Assembly: GCA_002238565.1 (NCBI GenBank)
Contig: MPMP01000046.1
Location: 1-38,334 of the forward strand
Source of the DNA: Albidovulum sp. bin36
GTDB taxonomy: Bacteria > Pseudomonadota > Alphaproteobacteria > Rhodobacterales > Rhodobacteraceae
DNA length: 38,334 nt
Reading direction: 5' to 3'
In this document: piece after piece, positions 17,297 through 26,000 of the stretch
Layout: the number at the start of each line of letters is the position of its first letter
Numbering within the stretch: position 1 is the first letter of the stretch
The notes under the pieces: generated by a model
Told to the model about the DNA's origin: nothing
Databases searched by the model: none
What the model saw: only the letters and a program-made list of their open reading frames with translations
Position numbers and translations under genes: made by a program

Positions 17297-18468
17297 GGCT
17301 AAAGGAAATCCGGAATTGCCTTAGTGTTCACAATCTTGAGCGGCCAGGTCGTTGCCGCCAAACCGTCGCAACGTCATCGGCGGTTTAGGAACGTTCGAAC
17401 TGCGAACCAAATCTCCCTTCCCTGATGCTTGCCTGAATTTCGTCTCAAGCTGCGCCGAAACTTGACATTGAAACGCAGCAGGATCCACGCTCGGCATCAA
17501 CCGAATCCGAATGTCCTCAAGATACTTCAGTTAATACTCAAGCCGCTGAATCAATTCACGATTTTTCCAGGCCGTGTCGAATTCCATGAATTTCCACCTT
17601 CCAAAACAGGAATTTGAGGCGGCAGCAATACCTGTAAAGGCGAATGCGCGAGCAAAGCATCATTTCAGATTCTCCCGAGCAGGTAGAGTTCCTTGCAATT
17701 TCGAGAACACGCTAGCGCGACCGCCTAGCCGGATAATATTGTCGCTTCATACTTCAGTCACCGATTTCAAACTCCTTCATCCATTCTCAAGCGGCGATGT
17801 ATCCAATAACGGCATGCTTGAGGATTGTCGGTGCGATTCAGACCTCCTGCATGCCTTGCAGGGGTTGGCGCTTGGAGGGATGGTAAGGCACCTGCCCGAC
17901 TTCGAGCGCGCGATGCAAAAATGTCAGAAGTCTATTGAATTTTGGAAGCAATAGCGATTTCCCCCAATTTATACATGATTTATTCCTGATTATTTCACAG
18001 TGGCATCGCCCGGGTTGTTCCGCGTCTTCGGGTATTTGCAGGCTTGTCGTATTGTCCCAACCGCGGCGGTCAGAGCCGCCGAAACCGTTCGGACCAGACA
18101 ATCCAAAAATTTGTTCCGGCTTCAATTCGCAAACGCCAGGCGACCCTCCCATTCACGGTCATCGCGAAAAAGTACGCTGGCCAGGATCGCAGGCATCCTT
18201 TTTGCCGCGCGACCGCAGCCTTGTTTATGCAGACTTCACTTTTCCGCAAGGCGAGCGTCGAGCTCCTTCGTCTCGGGATTTTGCGTCATCGCGGTACTAG
18301 CCGCGACCGGCCCGATGGCGGGATTGGATAACATACCAATGCTGGATAATTTCTAGACGCTCGAAAAATTTTGGACGCGCTGAAAGCCCCCCTGATGTTT
18401 CTCATGCCAATTCTCCCCGGCTTCGAGCCGAGCGCGCGGATCCGATCCGGGGACTTGGTGAAATCCGA
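17297..18468. other. long spacer, no supported gene
   Basis: Nearly 1.2 kb without a credible gene. Frames such as 17574-17954 plus or 17838-18152 minus overlap, lack ribosome binding sites and show no motif. The left part is A/T-rich like the other spacers; the part after 18000 is more mixed. The promoter of the FAD oxidoreductase should be in the first 100 bases. Confidence 0.45.
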
Positions 18469-18690
18469 CTAGACGGCACCATCCTTCTCCTTGACGGCAT
18501 CCGCGGTCTCGAAGACCTGGCTGGCGAAGCGGCGCGATTTCAGGAACTGGAATACGGTCTCAACCGGGTTCAGCTCCGGGCTGCAGGGAGGCAGGCGCAA
18601 CAGCGTCACGCTGGCCGGGATTTCGAGCGCCTTGGAGCGATGCCAGCCGGCGCCGTCGAGAACCGCCAGCGCGTGGCGGCCTTCGGGAAC
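18469..18690 (-). pseudogene. IS630-family transposase remnant (C-terminal)
   Basis: The minus-strand frame reads VPEGRHALAVLDGAGWHRSK, then LLRLPPCSPELNPVETVFQF and a tail to TAG at 18469-18471. These are the second Asp (LDGAGWH) and the catalytic Glu region (PPYSPELNPVE) of the IS630/Tc1 DDE domain. The N-terminal two thirds are missing. The frame begins directly at base 18690, next to the end of repeat copy 3, so the gene was cut at that point. About 73 residues remain, with no stop inside them. Confidence 0.85.
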
Positions 18691-18863
18691 CTATTAGCAA
18701 CCACATTAAATGAAGCAATTGGCAGTTCCCTCGTTCACGGTTTTTAGGGAACCCCGGCACGATTGCGCAGTCCGCGCGGCGCGCTCCGGACAACCGTTCA
18801 CGGCAGCGTCCAGGGCGTCGGCGGCAGTCGGTCAACACGGTTCGTCCCCGCTCGAGCGAACGC
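18691..18863 (-). repeat. dispersed repeat, copy 3 (long form, inverted)
   Basis: The reverse complement of copy 1, from CTATTAGCAACCACATTAAA at its left edge to CGAACGC at its right. Identity to copy 1 is high across the 90-base outer part and the core, with scattered base changes and a ten-base difference. It directly abuts the IS630 remnant. Both long copies can be read as a short peptide starting MKQLA, but the changes between them include several replacements and a two-base indel, so I do not regard it as coding. Confidence 0.7.
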
Positions 18864-18986
18864 TTACAGTTCCGTCTAGATGCCGATGTTCACGAAAAAG
18901 GTCTTTTTTTGTTCGCGAGTCGGCAATTGCTTGCATTGGCGCCAGCCGGCTTCCCAGATCAAATCCCGGCGGTCAGGCGCACAAAC

Positions 18987-19002
18987 TCGGGGTGCGCCCC
19001 GA
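18987..19002 (-). terminator. hairpin after the racemase gene
   Basis: TCGGGG, loop TGCG, CCCCGA, 34 bases past the stop of the last gene of the importer operon. On the minus strand it is followed by GTTTGTG, a weak T-tract. It is a plausible operon terminator. Confidence 0.35.
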
Positions 19003-19035
19003 TGCCTCGGCAAATTGATTGCGGCGGGCATCGAC

Positions 19036-19728
19036 TTATGCCGGCGTCGGAAAACCGTAGGCCCCGATCTTCGAAGTTCGCATATTCGCGGCCACGAGGG
19101 CTTCGACGAATGTCACGGCGCAGCTCAACCCGTCTATAACCGGAAGCCCGAATTCAAGAGACAGCTGATCCATCAGATCGGTCATTCCGGCGCAGCCGAG
19201 GACAATTGCATCTGATCGATCCTCATCGATCGCGACCTGGATTACGCGGCGAATCGTCTCCATGGTTTCCGGGGTCCTTTTTTCCAGTTGCAAAACCGGA
19301 ATGTCGGTCGCCCTAACCCGAGCGCAACGGGATGCCAGTCCGTATTTTACCAAATTGGCCTCTAGAATCGGCACCGAGCGGGCAAGGGTGGTTACGACCG
19401 TGAATCTGTTGCCGAGGATTCCGGCCGCATAGTAGGCGGCCTCGCCGATGCCCACCACCGGCGCCCGCACCATGCACCTCACCGCATCAAGTCCGGTATC
19501 ATCGAAACAGGCAATCACGATGCCGTCCGCCTCTTTGTGTAGCTCAACCTGCTCCAGAAGACCGGAAAGGCAGGCGGCGCCGTCATAGTAACCTTGAATG
19601 CTAGCTGGCCCGGACGAGGAACCCACCGCAACGATCCGGGTATCGTGCCGCGCGACTCGCCGCGCGGCACGGTCGATCTTCTCCGTCATCGAAACGGTGC
19701 TGTTAGGATTTATCGCAAGAAGTTCCAT
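19036..19728 (-). CDS. hydantoin/Asp-Glu racemase family protein
   Basis: 230 residues, complete. The racemase fold has two half-sites each with a catalytic Cys: Cys74 in VIACFDDTGLDA and Cys179 in VLGCAGM. The N-terminus INPNSTVSMT and GPASIQGYYDG (40-50) are characteristic of hydantoin racemases rather than glutamate racemases. Such enzymes interconvert 5-substituted D- and L-hydantoins in the cytoplasm; some relatives act on allantoin. AGGAG lies five bases before ATG. It is the last gene of the operon, seven bases after the ATPase gene, so its substrate is probably related to what the importer carries. No hydantoinase or carbamoylase is present in the window. Confidence 0.82.
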   Translation of the reverse strand: MELLAINPNSTVSMTEKIDRAARRVARHDTRIVAVGSSSGPASIQGYYDGAACLSGLLEQVELHKEADGIVIACFDDTGLDAVRCMVRAPVVGIGEAAYYAAGILGNRFTVVTTLARSVPILEANLVKYGLASRCARVRATDIPVLQLEKRTPETMETIRRVIQVAIDEDRSDAIVLGCAGMTDLMDQLSLEFGLPVIDGLSCAVTFVEALVAANMRTSKIGAYGFPTPA

Positions 19729-19735
19729 TTATCTC

Positions 19736-20467
19736 CTAAACCGATCCTCCCAGATAAGCGGCCTTTATGCGACTGTCGTTCAGCAAGTCGCGAGACTCCC
19801 CGGAAATCACCACGCTGCCGGTCGTGATGGCAAAGGCGCGATGGGAAATGCTCAATGCCATGCGCGAGTTCTGTTCCACCAATAGGACCGAAACACCGTC
19901 GTCGCGATTGATTCTAACGATTGAGCGGGCGATATCCTGAACTAGCTTCGGAGCAATGCCGAGCGACGGTTCGTCGAGAAGCAAAAGACGCGGCCGGGTC
20001 ATCAGCGCCCGGCCTATCACGAGCATTTGCTGCTCGCCTCCGGAAAGAGTGCCGGCGGATTGCCTGTAGCGTTCCTTCAGCCTGGGGAACCGCTCCAGCA
20101 CGCCGTCAAGCGTCCGCCGGATTTCCGCCTTCCCCTTGCGAGTGAACGCCCCCATCATCAAATTGTCCTTGACCGACATGAATGGGAAAACCCGTCGGCC
20201 CTCCGGAACCATTGCTATTCCCATGGCGACGATGCTTGCAGGCTCGAGGCCGTCAATGCGCTCGCCCTTGAAATAGATCGATCCCTGGTCGATCTTCGAA
20301 AGCCCGGTTATCGCCCGAAGAATAGATGACTTTCCGGCGCCGTTGGCGCCGATGAGGGCGACTGTTTCACCCTCGGTCACTTCAATCGTCACGCCACGCA
20401 GTGCGTAGACCCTATCGTAATAGAGTTCGACATCCTGGAACTGCAATATCCTCGACGCCACGATCAA
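19736..20467 (-). CDS. livF: LivF-type ABC ATPase
   Basis: 243 residues, one ABC domain: Walker A GANGAGKSS (40-48), Q-loop VPEGRRVFP, signature LSGGEQQ (about 140-146), Walker B LLLLDEPSLGIAP, switch His replaced by Gln-Asn in LLVEQNSRMAL as in other LivF proteins. It pairs with the LivG-type ATPase to drive the importer. TTG 20467 gives a four-base overlap with the LivG stop (TTGA); GTG 20461 is the alternative. The gene symbol marks family membership, not proven leucine transport. Confidence 0.9.
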   Translation of the reverse strand: MIVASRILQFQDVELYYDRVYALRGVTIEVTEGETVALIGANGAGKSSILRAITGLSKIDQGSIYFKGERIDGLEPASIVAMGIAMVPEGRRVFPFMSVKDNLMMGAFTRKGKAEIRRTLDGVLERFPRLKERYRQSAGTLSGGEQQMLVIGRALMTRPRLLLLDEPSLGIAPKLVQDIARSIVRINRDDGVSVLLVEQNSRMALSISHRAFAITTGSVVISGESRDLLNDSRIKAAYLGGSV

Positions 20468-21243
20468 ACACCGATCTCGTCGTCGGCGCGGCCAAGATAG
20501 GCTTCGATGACCTTGTCGTCGTTCTGTATCCCCGCCGGCGTGCCTTCGGCTATTTTCTCACCAAAATTCAAGACGACGATCCGGTCTGAGATCTGCATCA
20601 CGGCCGCCATGTCATGTTCGACAAGAAGGACCGTCACTCCCCGGTCCCGAACGGATTTGACGAGCGAGACCATGTTCATCGTTTCATCGTGATTCATCCC
20701 GGCAAAGGGCTCGTCCAGCAGCAGAACCACCGGATCCGTCGACAGGCCGATCGCGATGCCGAGAGCGCGCAGATGCCCTTGAGGCAGATTGCTCGCAACC
20801 TCATGGGCGATCTCCGACATCCCGAGAAAGGCAAGCACTTCGTCCGCCCTGCGGCCGAAGCTCTCCTCGTCCGTTCGCGCAGCGCGGGAGCCGAAGAAAT
20901 ATCCGGCCAACGAAGCCGATGACCGGAGATGCTGCGCCACCACGACACTTTCCTTGACCGTCATGTTCTTGAATATGCTGGTTTCCTGAAAGGTTCGTAC
21001 GACGCCCTTCCGGGCTACGATATGGGGTTTCAGGTCGGATATCCTTTCGCCGCGGAAAAGCACCTCGCCAGAGGTAGTCGGCAGAAACGACGTGATCATT
21101 TTGAAAAGGGTGGATTTGCCCGCTCCGTTCGGACCGATAACGGACATGATCTCGTGCTCCTGCACATCGAACGAAACGGCGTTGGTCGCCGTCAAGCCTC
21201 CAAACTTCCGAGTAAGTTCACGGACTTGAAGAAGCGGGGTCAT
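20464..21243 (-). CDS. livG: LivG-type ABC ATPase
   Basis: 259 residues, one ABC domain: Walker A GPNGAGKST (37-45), Q-loop TFQETSIF, the LivG-like signature LPQGHLRALGIA in place of LSGGQ, Walker B VVLLLDEPFAGM and switch His in LLVEHDM. The C-terminal BCA_ABC extension ends IQNDDKVIEAYLGR, the typical LivG tail (usually GTPEEVR-NP-VIEAYLG). ATG 21243 overlaps the permease stop (ATGA). It is a cytoplasmic subunit of the importer. Confidence 0.92.
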   Translation of the reverse strand: MTPLLQVRELTRKFGGLTATNAVSFDVQEHEIMSVIGPNGAGKSTLFKMITSFLPTTSGEVLFRGERISDLKPHIVARKGVVRTFQETSIFKNMTVKESVVVAQHLRSSASLAGYFFGSRAARTDEESFGRRADEVLAFLGMSEIAHEVASNLPQGHLRALGIAIGLSTDPVVLLLDEPFAGMNHDETMNMVSLVKSVRDRGVTVLLVEHDMAAVMQISDRIVVLNFGEKIAEGTPAGIQNDDKVIEAYLGRADDEIGV

Positions 21244-22226
21244 CGCGTCAGCCTTCGAATCCAGCCAAGCCTTATGCTAAGCAAACCGTTCGGCAGAACC
21301 AGTATCAGCAGGATCAACACAGATGAAAACACCAGAAGCTGATATTTTCCAAGTTCAAACATCAGATCCCAGCCGAAGTACAGCGTCAGCGTTCCGAGCA
21401 TGGGCCCGAATACATACCCAAGGCCACCCAGGAAGCAGTTCAGCATAAAGTCGATGGAGTCCTTGACTACGAAACTCGACGGGTAAACCGATTGGGCGAT
21501 AGCTCCGAACATGGCGCCGCCGAGTCCACCGAAGAACGAAGAAATCGCGAAGACGATCACGCGAAGATGCGCGACATTCACGCCGACTGAAGCCGCGAGC
21601 TCCTCGTTTTGCTGCATCGAGCGGCAAAGATGCCCGAGGCGCGAATTCACGATCCGGTACAATGACGCGAAGCAGACGACCATGAGCGCGCAAGCCGCGT
21701 AGTAGAACGCAAGCTTGGAGTTTTCCATGGTCGAGAAGTCCGGAATCATGGTGATGCCAAAGATTGACAATTCGCTTGGAAGCGGAATGGAAACGATACC
21801 CTTCGCACCATTGGTAATCGGTAGCGCAAGCGCGGCAAGGCGGACGACTTCCGTCAGCACGAGCGTGATCATCGCGAAATAAACGCCGCGAAGCCGCAAT
21901 ATCGGAAGGCCGATCAACACCGCAACCAAACCCGCGAAGAGGCCCGCGGCCGGAAGCGAAACCCAGAATGATATGCCGGCCTTGGTCACTAGGATGGCCG
22001 ACACGTAGGCGCCTATCAGCGCGAATGCGCCCTGCCCGATATTGATGCGGCCGATATAGAACGTAAGCCAAACGCCGGCGCTAGCTACAGACAGCAGCGC
22101 AACGGATGTCAACGTGAAGTAAAAGTTCCAGCGCCCGGTGACGGAAATCAGAAATGGAACCAGCCAGAATATCGAAAAGAGAAAAACGACGAGAGCCAGC
22201 AGCCGGGTCATGTCTCGGCGACTCAT
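21240..22226 (-). CDS. livM: LivM-type ABC permease
   Basis: About 328 residues with eight to ten membrane helices, BPD_transp_2 family of branched-chain amino acid/urea/amide importers. Landmarks are YIGRINIGQGAFALIGAYVS, LPILRLRGVYFAMITL, and the ATPase-contact segment MQQNEELAASVGVNVAHLR followed by VFAISSFFGGLGGAMFG. ATG 22226 lies four bases past the LivH stop with GGGGAT before it; a start 33 bases upstream (22259) would overlap LivH and is less likely. Confidence 0.9.
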   Translation of the reverse strand: MSRRDMTRLLALVVFLFSIFWLVPFLISVTGRWNFYFTLTSVALLSVASAGVWLTFYIGRINIGQGAFALIGAYVSAILVTKAGISFWVSLPAAGLFAGLVAVLIGLPILRLRGVYFAMITLVLTEVVRLAALALPITNGAKGIVSIPLPSELSIFGITMIPDFSTMENSKLAFYYAACALMVVCFASLYRIVNSRLGHLCRSMQQNEELAASVGVNVAHLRVIVFAISSFFGGLGGAMFGAIAQSVYPSSFVVKDSIDFMLNCFLGGLGYVFGPMLGTLTLYFGWDLMFELGKYQLLVFSSVLILLILVLPNGLLSIRLGWIRRLTR

Positions 22227-22230
22227 AACG

Positions 22231-23100
22231 CTATCCCCATGGCTTGCCCATGAGACCATGCGGGCGAATTGCCAGAAAGATCATGAGTGCGATGAAAATT
22301 ACGAGGTAGGTGATATCGCCGTACTGGGAAAGCACGGCGAGGCCGACGGCCTCAAGCATGCCGAGTATGAATCCGCCGGCTATTGCGCCGGAGATCACAC
22401 CCGCGCCGCCGATCATGACCATCATGAACGCCTTGATTGACGTGGGACCGCCCATTCCTAGATTGACGCCGGTAATGGTAACCAGCAAACCGCCCACAAG
22501 GCCGGCCAGCATGGCGCCAAGGGCGAAACCGATCATGGAGTACCGATTTACGTTGACGCCCATCAATTGAGCCGCGGTTCGATCCTGGGCAAGAGCTCTG
22601 AGCGCGCGGCCAGTCCTGCTGAATTGCATAAACGCGATGAATGCCCCGATCGACAATATGGCAAGACCGCAAATCAGCATCCGGTCGTAGGGCATGATGA
22701 TCCGGAAATCCCAGTTGAACACGCCATCGACGATTTTCGGGACGCCGCGCTGCTTTTCGCCGAAAACCAGCAAGATGACGGCATCGAGCAGAAATGCGAT
22801 GCCCGCCGCGAGCAACATGGTGCTCTCCTCTCGGGCCGACCGCCTGATCACGGGGCCGAACAGGAATTTTTCGATCAGAGCTCCCAGAATCGCCAGCGTC
22901 GCGCACGACATCAGAAGCGCAAGTAAAAAAGGAACCTCGAACTGACCGTAGAACGTATAGGTCACAAACCCGCCTATGACGTACATTTGGCCATGCGCGA
23001 AATTCAGCACGTTCATAAGAGCGAAAATCAAGGTTAGCCCAAGTGCAATCATTGCGTATTGGGAACCGAGATAGACGCCGTTGGCGACGACTTGCTCCAT
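22231..23100 (-). CDS. livH: LivH-type ABC permease
   Basis: 289 residues, about eight membrane helices. It opens QVVANGVYLGSQYAMIALGL with LNFAHGQMYVIGGFV, both standard for LivH. The ATPase-contact segment is RALAQDRTAAQLMGVNVNRY, and the end is FIALMIFLAIRPHGLMG. It forms the membrane channel with the LivM-type subunit. It starts 73 bases after the binding-protein stop with a weak AGG site. Confidence 0.92.
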   Translation of the reverse strand: MEQVVANGVYLGSQYAMIALGLTLIFALMNVLNFAHGQMYVIGGFVTYTFYGQFEVPFLLALLMSCATLAILGALIEKFLFGPVIRRSAREESTMLLAAGIAFLLDAVILLVFGEKQRGVPKIVDGVFNWDFRIIMPYDRMLICGLAILSIGAFIAFMQFSRTGRALRALAQDRTAAQLMGVNVNRYSMIGFALGAMLAGLVGGLLVTITGVNLGMGGPTSIKAFMMVMIGGAGVISGAIAGGFILGMLEAVGLAVLSQYGDITYLVIFIALMIFLAIRPHGLMGKPWG

Positions 23101-23173
23101 GAGGCATACCTAAACTGCGGACGCTCCGGACTGGTTTCCCGATCCGGAGCCTGTTCCTGGAAATCAATTCCGC

Positions 23174-24361
23174 TTAGTCGACTTCAGCTACAAAGAGTGT
23201 TTCAAACTCGCCGTCCTGGAAGACATTCACGACCAGCGGCACCGCGACCTGGCGACGCTGTCCGAATGACGACATCCCAACGTAGCGCATCACGGCATCA
23301 CCTTTCATATAGGGGTTGGGAACCTCGAAGGTGTCCATCGCCGTCTTGAACACTTCGACATCGTCGATTCCTGCAGGATCCGCCGCCAATGTCGCCAGAA
23401 TGTATTCGAGCGCATAGACCTTGGTGTTCGACTCGTCGTTGTATTCGCCGAACATGTCCGTGTATCTGGCTACGAACTCCTTCATCATGTCGGACGCGAT
23501 TTCCGGCGTGGATGCCCCGCCCACGGAAATGAACCCGTTCGCAAGATCGCCCGCGCCCTCGCGCAGCACTTGCGCATCCTGCGCGGTTTCAGTCGAGATG
23601 ATTCCTCCATATCCCAATTCACGCGCGGAACGAATCAGTTGCGGCGCATTGGCCGGCGAAACACCGGAAAGCACCAGTAGATCGGGATTCGTTCGTATGA
23701 CCGGAGTTAGAACCGGCGTGAAGTCCGTCGTGTCGACCTGGTAGGTCACGTTGGCCGACGTAATCTCCATCCCTAGCTCTTCCGCCGCGGCACGACCGCT
23801 GTCACGTTGGCTGAGAGGGTCGGACTCGTTGGCTGCTATGAATGCAGCCGTTTTCACACCCCGTTCCGCCATCAGATATTTGTAGATGGCGGGTCCCGAC
23901 TGATAATTCGCGACCATGCCGAGCACGGCGTTGGATGCCGGGGCGGTATACAGCTCCTTGGGAAACGCGTAAGGGAAATACATGATCCCGTTCGCCTCGG
24001 CCACCGGACGAACAGCCGCCGCGCCGTTGTCCACATTCGGACCGACGACGTAGTGGATCCCTTCCTGGGCCATCCTTTCCATACCGGCAATTGCCCGTTT
24101 TGGATCCTTTTGATCATCGAATGACACAATCTCAATGTCGTATGTGACATCCCCGATCTTGTAGCCGCCTATCTCGTTGATCCATGCCGCGCGGGTTTCC
24201 ATCGAACGCTGGTTCGATATGCCCCAAGCGGCGGCAGGCCCACTCGTTACACCGACGAACCCAATTTTAAGCACTGGATTTTCGGCAAGTGCGGCTGTTC
24301 CCTGAACGGCCGTCAATGCCAGCGCCGCGGTCATTCCCGCGAGGATATTCCTCCGTATCAT
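23174..24361 (-). CDS. LivK/amide-type periplasmic binding protein
   Basis: 395 residues. A signal peptide (1-26, ending ALAEN) leads to a Peripla_BP_6 domain: LKIGFVGVTSGPAAAWG at the start, INEIGGYKIGD, VVGPNVDNGAAAVRPVAEA near residue 100, and LLVLSGVSPANAPQLIRSAR. The family binds branched-chain amino acids, amides, urea and other small amide-like ligands. Joined to a hydantoin-type racemase, the ligand here may be a hydantoin, ureide or amino-acid derivative; that is inference. AAGGAGGA before the ATG is the strongest ribosome site of the operon, fitting the need for excess binding protein. Confidence 0.9.
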   Translation of the reverse strand: MIRRNILAGMTAALALTAVQGTAALAENPVLKIGFVGVTSGPAAAWGISNQRSMETRAAWINEIGGYKIGDVTYDIEIVSFDDQKDPKRAIAGMERMAQEGIHYVVGPNVDNGAAAVRPVAEANGIMYFPYAFPKELYTAPASNAVLGMVANYQSGPAIYKYLMAERGVKTAAFIAANESDPLSQRDSGRAAAEELGMEITSANVTYQVDTTDFTPVLTPVIRTNPDLLVLSGVSPANAPQLIRSARELGYGGIISTETAQDAQVLREGAGDLANGFISVGGASTPEIASDMMKEFVARYTDMFGEYNDESNTKVYALEYILATLAADPAGIDDVEVFKTAMDTFEVPNPYMKGDAVMRYVGMSSFGQRRQVAVPLVVNVFQDGEFETLFVAEVD

Positions 24362-24413
24362 AATGTCCTCCTTGGTTGATTCGGAATTTTGAACATGATG
24401 TGTCGAAATACTG

Positions 24414-24462
24414 GTTAGATTCCTAACACAATATCGGATTCATTGTCAACAATTTTTGTTAG
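24414..24462. promoter_or_regulatory. operator-like repeats before the importer operon
   Basis: Two palindromes lie 50-100 bases before the binding-protein start: GTTAGATTCCTAAC (24414-24427) and ATTGTCAACAAT (24442-24453). A further TGTTAG at 24457-24462 is inverted relative to CTAACA at 24423. On the minus strand the second palindrome reads TGTTGACAA, which recurs before the GntR-type gene and contains a TTGACA -35 box. The arrangement suits regulation by the GntR-family protein encoded at 25248. Confidence 0.45.
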
Positions 24463-24713
24463 CAATAGCGCACGGCAAATATTTGTTCGTCAGAAGTTGA
24501 CGTTTCGGAGTTTGGTCCGGTGACCGCTCCGGCGGCGATTTGATCGGATCAGGCCGGCCGAACCGTTGTGAATCCTGGGTTTTTCCGGGATTTCGGGCGG
24601 GGACCCGGCTTGAATGGAACCTCCGGCCTCCTGCTGCGGACTTTCGGACACGTCCCGACGGCCCGCCGCCTTTGCGGCAGGCGCAAATGCCGGGAACCGG
24701 AGGGGATTGGAAC

Positions 24714-25097
24714 TCAGGCGGGTGCGCGTTTCCGGTGGTTTCCGGTCAGGCGCAGGCAGTCGAGCGCCAGCCTCGGTTTTCGGGCCAGCCTGCGAAGCAT
24801 CGGCGTGACGAAGTCGGCGTGCGCTCGGACCAGGCGCCCGTACTGGATGCGCAGGCCCCAGCCGATCCAATCGTCCCGGGCCGCGCATTTGAGCGCGGCG
24901 GCCGAGAAGGCGGCCAGGGCCACCCAGTCGCCGTCGCCGAAATCTCCGGCATGCCAGATGCTCTCGCCGATCTTGGGTCCGGCCCCCAGATAGTGGTGGC
25001 GGTCCATGAGCTCGTTGAAGCGGGGCTCCATCTCCCGCGCAACCGGCCCAACTCGCAACTCCGAAAGATCCACGGCATCCATGATTCGCAACTCCAT
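24714..25097 (-). pseudogene. DUF4338 (DruA-like) protein remnant
   Basis: About 127 residues. RFNELMDRHHYLGAGPKIGE, then DWVALAAFSAAALKCAARDD with WIGW, follow the start of the DUF4338 domain, found in Druantia DruA and in transposon-linked proteins. The family normally continues past this point with NLAS- and YRAANW-type motifs; here the frame turns Arg-rich and stops at 24714. The protein is therefore cut short and probably inactive. It lies between the importer operon and its likely regulator, so it seems to have inserted into their shared upstream region, spreading them apart. Confidence 0.6.
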
Positions 25098-25209
25098 CCG
25101 GCCACCAATCTACGCGGCGGATGGGAAGGAGTCCAGACTTTTCGTGAAGATCAAGCCGGGATTGAACCCAGCGTCGAAAAAAAATTGCCCTGAGCAATAG
25201 CGAATCGAA

Positions 25210-25218
25210 TGTTGACAA
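25210..25218 (+). promoter_or_regulatory. TGTTGACAA motif before the GntR-type gene
   Basis: The nine bases match, in the opposite orientation, the motif at 24443-24451 before the importer operon. It lies 30 bases before the regulator ATG and includes TTGACA. It is either a -35 box or a shared operator for autoregulation. No good -10 follows at the normal distance. Confidence 0.35.
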
Positions 25219-25247
25219 ATTTCACATAGGCGGCTTGAAGAACATCA

Positions 25248-26000
25248 ATGGCAGTCGAAAAAAGAGTTGGCTGGATGAACAATTCTGCGCAATCGGCCCC
25301 GACGGGGAAAGCCACGGGCATCCTGCCTGAGCGGGTCGACGAGATGTTCATTGTCGAGCGAATCCACGATGCGGTAATGGATCAGCGGCTTGCACCTGCC
25401 ACCAAATTGAACGAACTCAAGCTTTGCGACACCTTTGGCGTCGGACGCATGCGGGTGCAGCGCGCGCTACTGCTACTGTCCAACCGGGGTATTGTTGAAC
25501 TGGAAACGAACAAGGGTGCGTTCGTGGCCAGCCCCAGTCCGTCGGAGGCGAACGAGGTATTCGAGGCCCGGTCGATTCTCGAGCCAGCGGTCGTCCGGCA
25601 TGTCGTCGCGGATATCGGGCCCGGCGAGATGAAGATTCTGCTGCGGCACATTTCACTGGAAGGCGAGACACGCGACGGCGACAGAATTGCGGATCTGATT
25701 CGGCTCTCCGGCGAATTCCATGTGAAACTAGCCGCGGCAACCGGAAATTCCTTCCTTCTGCGCTCCGTACGTGAACTGGTAGCTAGATCCTCGCTCATAT
25801 TCGGCCTCTTCGGGACCTCGGACACTATAATCTGTCCGGATAACGAACATAAGAACATACTTGACGCGGTCGAGAGAGGTGATCCGGAAGCGGCTGAAGC
25901 CATGATGTTTGAACATATCAACCGGATAAAGGCCGGACTCGATTTTTCGACCCCCAGACCGCAGGAGGGCGATCTAGCGGAAATACTGGGACTGAAGTAG
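25248..26000 (+). CDS. GntR-family regulator, FCD domain
   Basis: 250 residues. A winged helix-turn-helix (about 33-100) contains LNELKLCDTFGVGRMRVQRA and GIVELETNKGAFVASPS, the wing. An all-helical FCD effector domain follows (about 105-235), with its metal-ligand His residues in SGEFHVKL, DNEHKNIL and MFEHINR. The family usually represses neighbouring catabolic or transport genes and is released by an organic acid or amino-acid-like ligand. It is transcribed away from the importer-racemase operon and shares the TGTTGACAA motif with it, so that operon is the likely target. Start: ATG 25248, or ATG 25275 with a similar site. Confidence 0.88.
   Translation: MAVEKRVGWMNNSAQSAPTGKATGILPERVDEMFIVERIHDAVMDQRLAPATKLNELKLCDTFGVGRMRVQRALLLLSNRGIVELETNKGAFVASPSPSEANEVFEARSILEPAVVRHVVADIGPGEMKILLRHISLEGETRDGDRIADLIRLSGEFHVKLAAATGNSFLLRSVRELVARSSLIFGLFGTSDTIICPDNEHKNILDAVERGDPEAAEAMMFEHINRIKAGLDFSTPRPQEGDLAEILGLK

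Noticed and set aside
17574..17954. A 126-codon open frame on the plus strand of the long spacer
   Set aside because: No motif, no ribosome site, and overlapped by an equally long frame on the other strand.
24490..25218. A 242-codon open frame on the minus strand
   Set aside because: It is Arg/Gly/Pro-rich and lies in another frame over the DUF4338 fragment, whose frame carries the family motifs.
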